A DNA stretch of 12,576 nucleotides. Origin: Bifidobacteriaceae bacterium (GTDB taxonomy: Bacteria; Actinomycetota; Actinomycetes; Actinomycetales; WQXJ01). The notes beneath the pieces were generated by a model. It searched no databases, was not told the DNA's origin, and was given only the letters and a program-made list of their open reading frames with translations. The number at the start of each line of letters is the position of its first letter. Position 1 is the stretch's first letter. Of this stretch, positions 1 through 7,544 are shown in pieces. The translations under genes were made by a program, and so were the position numbers. The stretch is taken from NCBI GenBank assembly GCA_031265345.1, contig JAISCU010000004.1, forward strand, positions 1 through 12,576, read 5' to 3'.

Positions 1-1
1 C

Positions 2-139
2 TGGATCGTGGAAAACGCCTGGTTCGCCCCGGTGACCTACAGTTCGCGCATCTACTTCGCGCAAAAGGACATCGCGGGTGTCCAGATGGTTCCGTCAACC
101 GGCCTGGCCAACCCCCTGGCCTTTCACCTGGCTGACTGA
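2..139 (+). CDS. ABC transporter substrate-binding protein, family 5 (C-terminal end only)
   Basis: This is an open frame entering from the left edge and ending at TGA 137-139; 45 residues are visible. The tail (WIVENAWFAPVTYSS near its start, then a GVQM segment and a short hydrophobic end) is typical of the C-terminus of SBP_bac_5 extracellular solute-binding lipoproteins of peptide/nickel-type ABC importers. There, an 'ENAW-aP-ty' stretch precedes the last strand. The assignment is strengthened by the DppB, DppC-DppD and DppF components that follow on the same strand. In such systems this protein captures the ligand outside the membrane and hands it to the permease. The signal peptide, lipobox and binding pocket lie outside the window, so ligand class cannot be judged. 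The start is not visible. Confidence 0.8.
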   Translation, partial: WIVENAWFAPVTYSSRIYFAQKDIAGVQMVPSTGLANPLAFHLAD

Positions 140-150
140 CCACCCGTGAC

Positions 151-180
151 GGCGGCGCGCTCTCGAGGGAGCGCGCCGCC
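151..180 (+). other. Strong intercistronic hairpin between binding protein and permease
   Basis: A perfect 12-bp inverted repeat: GGCGGCGCGCTC (151-162) and its complement (169-180), separated by a 6-nt loop. It begins 11 nt after the binding-protein stop and no T-tract follows. In ABC importer operons such a structure commonly protects the upstream binding-protein mRNA from 3' decay or causes partial termination, so that far more binding protein than permease is made. The structure is seen directly; the role is inferred. Confidence 0.75.
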
Positions 181-230
181 GAGCCCAGATCCATGACCCG
201 CACGCACAGGCCGCGAGGAGGTGAAACCAA

Positions 231-1172
231 GTGGGACGCGTTCTGAAACGTTGGACGTTGGGCGCGGTGCCAGTGCTGTTCTTAGTGTCACTGCTGACAT
301 TCCTGCTGACGGCCGTCATCCCCGGCAATCCCGGACGCACCATCCTGGGCCAGGGCGCCGATCCGGAAGACGTGGCCGCCCTCAACGAAGCCTTGGGGGT
401 CGGCCGGCCACTGCCGGCTCGGTACTGGGACTGGTTGGTCGGCGCCCTGCACGGCGACCTGGGGACCTCATTGACGACCGGCGCGCCGGTCGGGGGGATG
501 CTGGCGGACCGCATTCCCGTGACGCTGGCTCTGGTCTTTGGCGCCATGACTGTCGCTGGACTAGTTGGTGTCACCGCTGGTGCGCTCAGCGCGTTGCGCG
601 GAGGCTGGCTCGGACGCCTGATCGACAGCGTCTCAATGCTTACCATGGCCGTTCCCGTCTACTGGCTGGGCCTGGTCCTCGCAACGCTGCTCGCGGTCAG
701 ATGGCGAGTCTTTCCCGCGATCGGGTTCACGCCGTTCTCGCAGTCGCCCTCGGCTTGGTTCATGGGGCTGGTTCTGCCGGTTCTGACGCTTGGCCTATCG
801 AGCGCCGCGCCAGTCGCGAAACAAACCCGCGACGGTGTGTTGTCGCAGCTCAGCCGGGACTATGTGAGGGTCCTGCGAGCACGCGGATTCACCGAGCGAG
901 TCATTGTTGTCAAGCATGTGTTGCGCAACGCCGCCGCCCCGATCCTGACGGTCCTCGGTGTAGTGGTGGTCGGCATGTTCGGCGGCAGCGTCCTGATTGA
1001 GACAGTCTTCGTGATGCCAGGGCTTGGCAGCCTGGCAGTGCTGTCCGCTGGCTCGCAAGACATTCCCTCCATGCAAGGGGTGGCGGTGATCTTCACGATC
1101 CTCGTCATAGTGGTGAACCTGGTCATCGAGATGCTCTACGTGCTGGTCAATCCGAAGGTGCGGACATCGTGA
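231..1172 (+). CDS. ABC transporter permease, DppB/OppB type
   Basis: A 313-aa inner-membrane permease of a peptide/nickel-type ABC importer. It has a membrane segment at residues ~9-30, then a periplasm-like loop with NPGRTILGQGA (33-43) and LHGDLGTS (73-80), matching the OppB/DppB N-terminal pattern. Further hydrophobic segments lie at about 97-122, 135-156, 177-195, 234-256 and 284-307. The cytoplasmic EAA loop, which docks on the ATPases, is at ~209-240 (DYVRVLRARG, then HVLRNAAAP). The C-terminus NPKVR corresponds to the usual 'DPRVR' end. The GTG start is chosen because AGGAGGT (215-221) lies 8 nt upstream; length is normal for the family. The stop overlaps the next start by 4 nt (GTGA), implying translational coupling. 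It pairs with the DppC-like half of the following fusion protein to form the pore. Confidence 0.93.
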   Translation: MGRVLKRWTLGAVPVLFLVSLLTFLLTAVIPGNPGRTILGQGADPEDVAALNEALGVGRPLPARYWDWLVGALHGDLGTSLTTGAPVGGMLADRIPVTLALVFGAMTVAGLVGVTAGALSALRGGWLGRLIDSVSMLTMAVPVYWLGLVLATLLAVRWRVFPAIGFTPFSQSPSAWFMGLVLPVLTLGLSSAAPVAKQTRDGVLSQLSRDYVRVLRARGFTERVIVVKHVLRNAAAPILTVLGVVVVGMFGGSVLIETVFVMPGLGSLAVLSAGSQDIPSMQGVAVIFTILVIVVNLVIEMLYVLVNPKVRTS

Positions 1173-3115
1173 AATCGGATTCGGCTCACCGTCAGGGCGT
1201 TGACCGCACCGCTCCCGCGAAGCGGCCCACACTCGCGCGTCTGCTGTTCGCCAGGCCCGCAGTGATCTGCTCGATTAGCTACCTCGCGCTGGTGATCCTC
1301 GCCACCGTTCTTGCCGACCAGGTGGCGCCGTACGGCGCTGACCAGCAGGATCTCCTCCACTCCCTGGAAGGACCTTCGCGTCAGCACCTGCTCGGCACCG
1401 CCCAACTCGGTCTGGACGTGCTCACCTGGATCCTTTACGGCGGCCGCGTCACCTTGGTCAGCGTTCTGGTGGCCCTCACCGTCTATCTGGTGATTGGCGT
1501 GCCATTCGGAGTCCTCGCCGGTTACCGCGGCGGCCGGTTCGACTGGTTGGTGCTCAAAGCGGCGGACATCGCCTTCGCGGTGCCTGGGATAATCATCACC
1601 CTCGCGGTCCTGGCCGTGTTCCCAGGCAACGAGAACGCCGCGATGGTCGCGTTCGGCGCGATTGTCGCCCCGGGCCTGGCCAGGGTGGTTCGCTCAGCCA
1701 CCATGGGTGTGCGGCAAGAACTGTTCGTTCGGGCAGCCATAACCTCCGGCTTGAGTGACGGCGTGATCATAGTCCGCCACGTCCTGCCGCATGTCGCTGG
1801 AGCGATCCTCGTCCAGTCGTCGGTGTTCGCCGCCACAGCAGTCCTGATGGAGACAGGCCTCGGTTTCCTCGGAGTCGGCACGACCGGCGAGAGTTGGGGC
1901 ACGCTTGTCGGGGAGGCGTCAAGCAACATTGGGCTCAGCCCCTGGCTGCTGGTGCCGTCCGGCGCGGTGATCACCTTCTTCGTGCTGGCCTTGAGCACCC
2001 TAGGGGACGGCTTGCGCGATTCGCTTGAGGAACTGCACGCGGCCGCGGTGGTTCGTCCGGCTCGAGGCCGTCCGCGGTCTGACGACCCGACGGACTCGGC
2101 GCGACCACCGGCCAAGACCGTCGCGGCACCGACCAAGAATGCGCTCCTGTCGGTCCGCGGGCTGTGCGTGAGCCTCAGGATCGAAGGCGCCCTAACTCAG
2201 GTTGTGCGGGACGTGGCCTTCGACGTCCTGCCAGGCGAGGCGGTCGGAATTGTGGGCGAGAGCGGCTGTGGCAAGTCAGTCACCGCGAGCGGCCTTTTTG
2301 GCATGACGCCCAGCGGCGGTCAGGTGACGGCGGGTGGCGTCTGGCTTGACGGCGTAGACCTCACAAGAATATCCCCGGCAGAACTGCGGCGAATCCGCGG
2401 GTCACGCGTTGGTTGGATCACTCAGGATCCGGTCTCCAGCCTCGACCCGACCTACACCGCGGGCGCGCAGGTGGCGCAAGTAGTGCGGCTGCACGCCCAA
2501 TGCTCCCGAAAGCAAGCCAAGAAACGCGTGCTTGAGCTTTTCGCTTTGGTCCGGCTACCCGAACCCGAACGCGTCGCGGCAAGCTACCCGCATCAGTTGT
2601 CAGGCGGCATGGCGCAGCGCGTCGGGATAGCCGCCGCTTTGGCGGCAGGGCCGGACATCGTCATAGCCGACGAGCCGACCACAGCTCTTGATGTGACAGT
2701 GCAGGCCGAGATCCTTGATGTGCTGCGTGACCTCCAAAAGGCTGGGACGGCCATCCTCCTGATCACTCACAACTGGGGTCTCATCTGCGACCTGTGTCGA
2801 CGGGCGGTGGTCATGTACGCGGGCGAGGTCGTGGAGGAGGGCCCGGTCAGCGCGGTTGTCCGCGAACCGGCGCACCCCTACACCGCCGCCCTCCTGCGCT
2901 CCGACCCGCACCTGGGGGTCCCCGGCCAGCCGCTGCCAGCGCTAGAGGGCGTGGTCCCATCGCCCAAGGATTGGCCCAAAGGATGTCACTTCCAGGAACG
3001 GTGTCCGCAGGTGAGGGAAACCTGCCGTGGCGCGGCGGTGCCTATCAAGCTGATCGGTCCGGGGCGGCTCTGCCGCTGTGATGCCGTGGCCAGCGCGGAG
3101 GCGTCCAATGACTGA
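1169..3115 (+). CDS. Fused DppC-type permease and DppD-type ATP-binding protein
   Basis: A 648-aa single polypeptide joining two normally separate importer subunits. Residues ~20-290 are a DppC/OppC permease: a hydrophobic segment at 31-50, the family N-terminal motif around LLGTAQLGLDV (74-84), and an EAA-type loop at ~183-214 (QELFVRAAITSG, then HVLPH). Residues ~291-325 are a Pro/Ala/Arg-rich linker. Residues ~326-640 are an ABC ATPase with Walker A GESGCGKS (363-370), Q-loop Gln419, signature LSGGMAQR (477-484), Walker B DIVIADEP (496-503) and switch His534. It ends in the Cys-rich oligopeptide-ATPase C-terminal region (Cys606, 612, 619, 635, 637). The start is GTG 1169, which overlaps the upstream stop, with GAAGG about 10 nt before it. 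The reading frame is uninterrupted through the linker. Permease-ATPase fusions of this layout are known in actinobacterial peptide/nickel-type transporters. The substrate is unknown. Confidence 0.93.
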   Translation: MKSDSAHRQGVDRTAPAKRPTLARLLFARPAVICSISYLALVILATVLADQVAPYGADQQDLLHSLEGPSRQHLLGTAQLGLDVLTWILYGGRVTLVSVLVALTVYLVIGVPFGVLAGYRGGRFDWLVLKAADIAFAVPGIIITLAVLAVFPGNENAAMVAFGAIVAPGLARVVRSATMGVRQELFVRAAITSGLSDGVIIVRHVLPHVAGAILVQSSVFAATAVLMETGLGFLGVGTTGESWGTLVGEASSNIGLSPWLLVPSGAVITFFVLALSTLGDGLRDSLEELHAAAVVRPARGRPRSDDPTDSARPPAKTVAAPTKNALLSVRGLCVSLRIEGALTQVVRDVAFDVLPGEAVGIVGESGCGKSVTASGLFGMTPSGGQVTAGGVWLDGVDLTRISPAELRRIRGSRVGWITQDPVSSLDPTYTAGAQVAQVVRLHAQCSRKQAKKRVLELFALVRLPEPERVAASYPHQLSGGMAQRVGIAAALAAGPDIVIADEPTTALDVTVQAEILDVLRDLQKAGTAILLITHNWGLICDLCRRAVVMYAGEVVEEGPVSAVVREPAHPYTAALLRSDPHLGVPGQPLPALEGVVPSPKDWPKGCHFQERCPQVRETCRGAAVPIKLIGPGRLCRCDAVASAEASND

Positions 3116-4208
3116 GCAGCGCGAGCGCCCACTGCTGGAGGTGGCCGACCTTTCAGTCGAATACAGACTGGCCGGACGGCGTCGTGGCCGGCTGAAGGCC
3201 GTCAGCGGCGTCAGCTTCGCGGTCGCGCCTGGCCGGACCGTGGGCCTGGTCGGCGAGTCCGGCTCCGGCAAGTCGACCATCGGCAACGCAGTGCTTGGCC
3301 TAGTCCCGAGCGCGGGCGGGACGATCACCTTCGACGGAACCGACATCACCAAGGCCAAGCGGGCCGAGCGCAAGCTCCTGGCCCGCCGCCTGCAGGTGGT
3401 ATTCCAGGATCCGTATGGTTCGATGAATCGGTCGATCACCGTGGGAGACACGGTGGCCGAGGCGTTGCGACACAACCTTGGCTTGCCTGCGACCGACGCG
3501 CGGGCGAAAGCGCGCCGCGCCCTTGCGGACGTCGGCTTGCCCCCTGAGGCCGCTGAACGGTATCCGACCGAGTTCTCCGGCGGGCAGCGCCAGCGAATCG
3601 CGATCGCGCGAGCGCTTGTGATGAACCCTGAGTTCGTTGTCTGCGACGAGGCCGTCAGCGCACTCGATCTATCGGTTCAGGCGCAGGTCTTGAACCTACT
3701 CATGCGACTGCGCGACGAACGCGGCCTCAGCTATCTGTTCATCACGCACGACCTCGCGGTGGTCCGGTATGTCAGCGACGAGATCGTGGTTCTGTACGGC
3801 GGCCAGGTCATGGAGCGCGGGCCCGCAGCGCTGGTGGCGTCTCAGCCGGTCCATCCGTACACGCGGGCACTGGTCGACGCGGCACCTGTGCCCGACCCGG
3901 AAGCGCAGGCCCAGCGGCGCCGGGCGCGGGCTCAGATGGCAGCCGCGACCGAATCGATCCCCGGGATCGGCTGCCCATTCGCGCCGCGCTGCCCCGAGGT
4001 GATGGACGTCTGCCGCACGACTCGTCCGGCCCTGCGGGCCCGCGAAGGCGTTGAAGCTGCCTGCCATCTGGCTCCGGCGGTTGGAACCGGCGGCGCGATC
4101 GCGGCCCGTCCCGAACCGGGCGGGTGCGCTCAAGGCGAGCCGACGGCATCGGAAACTGAAGACGGCAAGACCGCGGTACCTGGCTCACCGGGCGCGGGCG
4201 GCAGTTGA
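3108..4208 (+). CDS. ABC transporter ATP-binding protein, DppF/OppF type
   Basis: A 366-aa second ATPase of the importer. It has Walker [10 protein letters not shown] (49-57), Q-loop Gln100, signature FSGGQRQR (156-163), Walker B ending in CDEAVSALD (179-187, catalytic Glu181) and switch His214. The oligo_HPY-type C-terminal segment holds [14 protein letters not shown] (289-302) and Cys319. Phe in the signature and Ala after DE are tolerated variants of this subfamily. ATG 3108 is preferred over the in-frame GTG at 3078 because GGAG (3097-3100) lies 7 nt upstream and homologues begin near '[11 protein letters not shown]'. It overlaps the end of the fusion gene by 8 nt. After the Cys-rich region there is an unusual ~45-residue low-complexity tail (Gly/Ala/Glu/Pro) of no recognised function. 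It presumably forms the ATPase dimer with the ATPase half of the upstream fusion. Confidence 0.93.
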   Translation: MTEQRERPLLEVADLSVEYRLAGRRRGRLKAVSGVSFAVAPGRTVGLVGESGSGKSTIGNAVLGLVPSAGGTITFDGTDITKAKRAERKLLARRLQVVFQDPYGSMNRSITVGDTVAEALRHNLGLPATDARAKARRALADVGLPPEAAERYPTEFSGGQRQRIAIARALVMNPEFVVCDEAVSALDLSVQAQVLNLLMRLRDERGLSYLFITHDLAVVRYVSDEIVVLYGGQVMERGPAALVASQPVHPYTRALVDAAPVPDPEAQAQRRRARAQMAAATESIPGIGCPFAPRCPEVMDVCRTTRPALRAREGVEAACHLAPAVGTGGAIAARPEPGGCAQGEPTASETEDGKTAVPGSPGAGGS

Positions 4209-4229
4209 CGGCCCAAAAGGCCCAAGCCA

Positions 4230-4246
4230 GGCACGGCAAGCGTGCC
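4230..4246 (+). other. Small intercistronic hairpin upstream of the ulaG-like gene
   Basis: GGCACG (4230-4235) and CGTGCC (4241-4246) form a 6-bp stem with a 5-nt loop in the 65-nt gap after the DppF stop. No T-tract follows. It may be an RNA stability or processing element separating transporter from enzyme genes. A chance match is possible for a stem this short in GC-rich DNA. Confidence 0.4.
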
Positions 4247-4273
4247 CCACAAACAACACGGAAGGACGAGCAA

Positions 4274-5338
4274 ATGGGTCAGGCGCAGGAGATCACACGG
4301 GAGTCATGGCTGGCGGCGACGTTCCCCGAGTGGGGGACATGGCTGAACGAGGAGATCGAGCAGACGGTTGTCAGGCCCGGCACGTTCGCCATGTGGTGGC
4401 TCGGCAACACTGGCCTCTGGGTCAAGTCCGAAGGCGACGCGAACCTGGTGGTCGACCTTTGGGTGGGCTCCGGCAAGCGGACAAGAGCGAATAGGCAGAT
4501 GGTGGCCGGCCATCAGATGGCGCGAATGAGCGGCGCACGCGCCCTGCAGCCGAACCTCCGGCTGTCGCCCGTCGTGATAGACCCCTTCGCGATCCGGACG
4601 GCAGATGCGATCCTCGCGACCCACGCCCACACCGACCATATCGACCCCAACGTCGCGGCCGCGGTGCTCCTGAACTGCGCCGAGTCGACCCCTTTCATAG
4701 GGCCCCGGTCGGCCGTTGACCTCTGGACGGCCTGGGGCGTGCCCACCGAACGCTGCCGCGTGGTGGATCCCGGGGATGTCATCACGATCAAGGACACCGA
4801 CATCCAGGTCATGGATTCGTTTGATCGGACGGCTCTGCTGACACTGCCGCCGGAACGAACGGCCAGGGGCAACCCCATTCCTGACATGGCTGACCTGGCC
4901 GTCAACTACCTTGTCAAGACGCCGGCCGGCACCGTCTACCACGGTGGCGACTCCCATTACTCCAACATGTACGCCAAGCACGGCAACGACCACGAGGTCG
5001 ATGTCGCCATGGGCGCTTTCGGTGAAAACCCGCGCGGCATCACGGACAAGTTGACCGCCTCCGACATCCTCCGCATGGCGGAGGCCCTGCGGGCAAAGGT
5101 CGTCATTCCTTTCCATCACGACATCTGGACCAACTTCTATGCCAACCCCGAAGAGATAATCATGCTCTGGCAGATGAAAAAGGACATCCTGAAGTACCAG
5201 TTCAAACCTTATGTCTGGCAGGTCGGCGGTCAATTCATCTATCCCGACGACAGCGACGACCTGCGCTACCACTATCCGCGCGGCTTCGCCGATGCGTTCG
5301 CAAGCGATCCCGACCTGCCCTACAACGCGTTCCTGTGA
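4274..5338 (+). CDS. ulaG: UlaG-family metallo-beta-lactamase-fold lactonase (L-ascorbate-6-phosphate lactonase homologue)
   Basis: A 354-aa protein, the same length as E. coli UlaG as I recall it, and recognisably similar from end to end. Shared landmarks include ITRESW (7-12), [15 protein letters not shown] (16-30), GTFAMWWLG (36-44), HAHTDHID (117-124), DRTALLTLP (184-192), GGDSHYSN (224-231), ENPRGITDK (251-259), PFHHDIW (279-285), VWQVGG (314-319) and HYPRGF (333-338). The metal site of this fold is present: H117, H119, D121, H122, with D226 and the H281/H282 region. UlaG opens the lactone of L-ascorbate 6-phosphate in the cytoplasm; relatives are reported to act on other lactones or phosphodiesters. 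ATG 4274 is chosen because GGAAGGA (4260-4266) lies 7 nt upstream; an in-frame TTG at 4205 would add 23 residues. No ula phosphotransferase, kinase, epimerase or decarboxylase gene is nearby, so the true substrate may be a different lactone. Family assignment is firm; substrate is not. Confidence 0.93.
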   Translation: MGQAQEITRESWLAATFPEWGTWLNEEIEQTVVRPGTFAMWWLGNTGLWVKSEGDANLVVDLWVGSGKRTRANRQMVAGHQMARMSGARALQPNLRLSPVVIDPFAIRTADAILATHAHTDHIDPNVAAAVLLNCAESTPFIGPRSAVDLWTAWGVPTERCRVVDPGDVITIKDTDIQVMDSFDRTALLTLPPERTARGNPIPDMADLAVNYLVKTPAGTVYHGGDSHYSNMYAKHGNDHEVDVAMGAFGENPRGITDKLTASDILRMAEALRAKVVIPFHHDIWTNFYANPEEIIMLWQMKKDILKYQFKPYVWQVGGQFIYPDDSDDLRYHYPRGFADAFASDPDLPYNAFL

Positions 5339-5412
5339 GTTGGCCCAAGCGGTCCCCGACCACCGAAAGCCGCAGCGAACCAAACCACCCAATAACCGCT
5401 GAAAGAGAGACC

Positions 5413-7488
5413 ATGGCCCAATACATGCCCACAGGAGCGCCCGAAGGCGGAGCAAAATCCGCCTGGGCTCCGCCTGGATTCGACCAACGCGCGTTCGATG
5501 CCTCGCCGGTCGGACGAACCATCGCGGCGATGCAAGAGATTTACGAACGCCATCCCGAAGACCCGCTGCACCCCGAGGTGCTGCGGCACTGGGCGCGTCT
5601 GGGAGTGCGGAAAGAGCTGTTTGACGCGGACACCGACGGACGCTATGCCGTGTTCACACCGCTCGACCTGGGCGGGGGCCTGGGCGGGGGCGAGTCGGCG
5701 GCCACCCCCGAGTGCCGCCGCCCCCTCGTCTACGTGTCACACGGCGGGCTCGAGCCGATCAACCACGCGGAGACGAACGGTTGGGCCGAGCTGGCTGGAC
5801 GCGAAGGGCTCATTGTGGTCTACCCCTGGAACCGGGGGCCGTCCAACGACGACGTGCAGTCCGAGTTCCCGCGCATCCTTGACGCTTTGACCGCCCGGGG
5901 CTATCCAATCGATCCAACGCGGGTTTACGCGGTCGGCTATTCGGCCGGTTCAGATGCGACCGGAGTGCTGGCCTGCGTCTACCCGGACGTGTTGGCCGCA
6001 GTTTCGCCCAGCCCCGGCGGCAACTTGTTCGCCAAGGGGCGCTGGCACGCGGACAGGTCCTCCTACGCCAAGAACGGGCCATTGCGGCTGCCGCTGATCT
6101 GCGTCGCCGGGACGATGGACGGTGGCGACGTCTACCCGCTGGTGGCCCAAGAACACCTAGACAACTTTTCCATTTGGATGACCCACATCGCCAAGGCTCG
6201 AGACTTCGAGCCGCTGACATTGGAGCGCTCGCGCGCCATTGCTGGAACAAGCCCTGACGCCGCCGAGAGGGCTTTCGGGTTCGAGTTTCACCGCACGTTC
6301 AGTTTCACGCGCGAGGAAATGCAGTGGGTCGGCGGCGACTTCTTCGGCGACGAGGGCACGGTCGTGGCCCGGTTCGTGGCGGGGATCGGGCTGCCCCATG
6401 CGGTGACGGCCACTCATTCGCTGCTGATCTGGGACTATCTGAAGCATTTCAGCCGCGACCGGGCAACCGGCGAAAGCCTCTATTCGCCCGTCTCGTTGCC
6501 GTATGCCCGATGCCGTCGGGCCTCGTCCGGCGCCGGGCGCAGCTTGGGAGGTGGTCGCGCGGGCGCCCTGACGACCGCCGCGGCCGAGGTGCTCGCGGCC
6601 CCTCGGATAGTGCTGGGCGGCGCGTTCGGTCTGGAACCGCAGGCGGACTCGGCCGCGCGACTCGAGGCCTTCGTGGCGGCTGGCGGGACCTTCGTCGAGA
6701 CTGGGTACACCTACGTCGCAGGCAAAGCCATGGCCGCCGTGGGCCAATGGCTGGCCGCGAACCCCGGCCAGCTGCGCGTCGTCATGAAAATCGGCCACGG
6801 CGAGCGCGGGGTGGACATCCCGCTGTCGCGGGCCAACATCCGCCACGACCTGTTGGACGCCCTCCGGGTCCTGCGCGTCGACTCGCTCGGCGTGCTCCTG
6901 TTGCACTGCGATGATCCCGCCCGTCCGGTGGAAGAAATCGTGGACACATTGGCCGAAGCGGCGGCGGAAGGGCTGGCGGACTCAGTCGGGGCCTCCAATT
7001 GGTCGGCCTCACGACTCGCGGCGCTGGTAGACGCGCTGGCCGAGCGCGGGCACACGCCACTGGCCAGTTACCACCACAGCCTGGCCGAGCTGGACCCCAG
7101 GCTGGCGCCCGGCAGCTCGCGCGCGGCGAACGACGACTTGCTTGACCTGATCGACCGCCATGACTTGCCGCTGCTGTGCTGGTCAGCGAACGCGGGCGGG
7201 TTCTTTGCCCGCTCGGGAAACGAACCGCCGGTCCACCCGGACATGTTCGACACGGCGGCGAGCGGCGAACGGCGCGAGCGGGTCCGCGCCCTGGCCGGGC
7301 AATTCGGTGTTGAACCCGCGACCTTGGCGCTCGCCTGGACCCTTGCGCGGGACCGGAACTGGGTCTCGGTCGGTCCCGAAGACGCCCACCAACTAGCCCA
7401 GGCTTTCGCCGCCGCCGCATTGACGCTCAGCCCGGCTCAGCGTGCGTGGCTGCGCCACGGCGATTCACCTGCCCCGCCTTTGGCCTGA
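5413..7488 (+). CDS. Alpha/beta-hydrolase fused to aldo/keto-reductase
   Basis: A 691-aa two-domain protein with no signal peptide, probably cytoplasmic. Residues ~30-358 look like an esterase / PHB-depolymerase-like alpha/beta-hydrolase: a strand-turn VYVSHGG (106-112), VVYPWN (135-140), the nucleophile elbow GYSAG (175-179, Ser177), a possible acid at Asp236 or Asp239, and a possible His329 in GLPHAV. Residues ~359-396 are a Gly/Ala/Arg-rich junction. Residues ~397-685 resemble an aldo/keto-reductase: FVETGYTY (427-434) aligns with the usual D-T-A-x-x-Y so that Glu429 replaces Asp and Tyr434 is the catalytic Tyr, with Lys459, His498 in LLLHCDDP and GASNWS (526-531). ATG 5413 follows a purine-rich GAAAGAGAG (5401-5409); an in-frame GTG at 5335 overlaps the ulaG stop and is an alternative. 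In the +1 frame a stop at 6569-6571 falls exactly at the junction, so two adjacent genes split by a sequence error cannot be excluded. The pairing suggests ester cleavage followed by carbonyl reduction (inference). Confidence 0.85.
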   Translation: MAQYMPTGAPEGGAKSAWAPPGFDQRAFDASPVGRTIAAMQEIYERHPEDPLHPEVLRHWARLGVRKELFDADTDGRYAVFTPLDLGGGLGGGESAATPECRRPLVYVSHGGLEPINHAETNGWAELAGREGLIVVYPWNRGPSNDDVQSEFPRILDALTARGYPIDPTRVYAVGYSAGSDATGVLACVYPDVLAAVSPSPGGNLFAKGRWHADRSSYAKNGPLRLPLICVAGTMDGGDVYPLVAQEHLDNFSIWMTHIAKARDFEPLTLERSRAIAGTSPDAAERAFGFEFHRTFSFTREEMQWVGGDFFGDEGTVVARFVAGIGLPHAVTATHSLLIWDYLKHFSRDRATGESLYSPVSLPYARCRRASSGAGRSLGGGRAGALTTAAAEVLAAPRIVLGGAFGLEPQADSAARLEAFVAAGGTFVETGYTYVAGKAMAAVGQWLAANPGQLRVVMKIGHGERGVDIPLSRANIRHDLLDALRVLRVDSLGVLLLHCDDPARPVEEIVDTLAEAAAEGLADSVGASNWSASRLAALVDALAERGHTPLASYHHSLAELDPRLAPGSSRAANDDLLDLIDRHDLPLLCWSANAGGFFARSGNEPPVHPDMFDTAASGERRERVRALAGQFGVEPATLALAWTLARDRNWVSVGPEDAHQLAQAFAAAALTLSPAQRAWLRHGDSPAPPLA

Positions 7489-7512
7489 GCGGCCGCCGGG
7501 CCGCCGGGCCGC
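7489..7512 (+). other. GC-only intercistronic hairpin / 8-bp tandem repeat
   Basis: Immediately after the TGA of the hydrolase-reductase gene lies a run containing only G and C. GCGGCC (7489-7494) pairs with GGCCGC (7507-7512), and inside it the unit CCGCCGGG is repeated twice in tandem. It may stabilise mRNA or attenuate transcription before the downstream CMD-family gene. No T-tract follows. Confidence 0.45.
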
Positions 7513-7544
7513 GATCAACCCCACCCAGAGTGAAGGAGACCCCC

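Noticed and set aside
221..1000. 259-residue + strand frame starting at GTG 221 and overlapping the permease
   Set aside because: The Arg/Gly/Pro-rich translation has no domain, and the ribosome site fits the permease GTG at 231.
4205..4273. TTG 4205 as the start of the ulaG-like gene
   Set aside because: The ATG at 4274 has a strong GGAAGGA site and gives 354 residues, the E. coli UlaG length; the extra 23 residues do not resemble the family.
4274..5338. Calling the whole locus an ascorbate-utilisation (ula) operon
   Set aside because: Only the lactonase resembles ula genes; PTS components, decarboxylase, epimerases and the UlaR regulator are absent from the window.
5335..5412. GTG 5335 as start of the hydrolase-reductase
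   Set aside because: It would overlap the ulaG stop in a plausible way, but there is no good ribosome site before it and the 26 added residues are polar and unstructured; ATG 5413 with a purine-rich upstream run is preferred, though not proven.
4304..5455. 383-residue open frame on the - strand across the ulaG-like gene
   Set aside because: It lies antisense to a gene with unmistakable end-to-end UlaG similarity, and its translation shows no family motif; long antisense frames are expected in GC-rich DNA.
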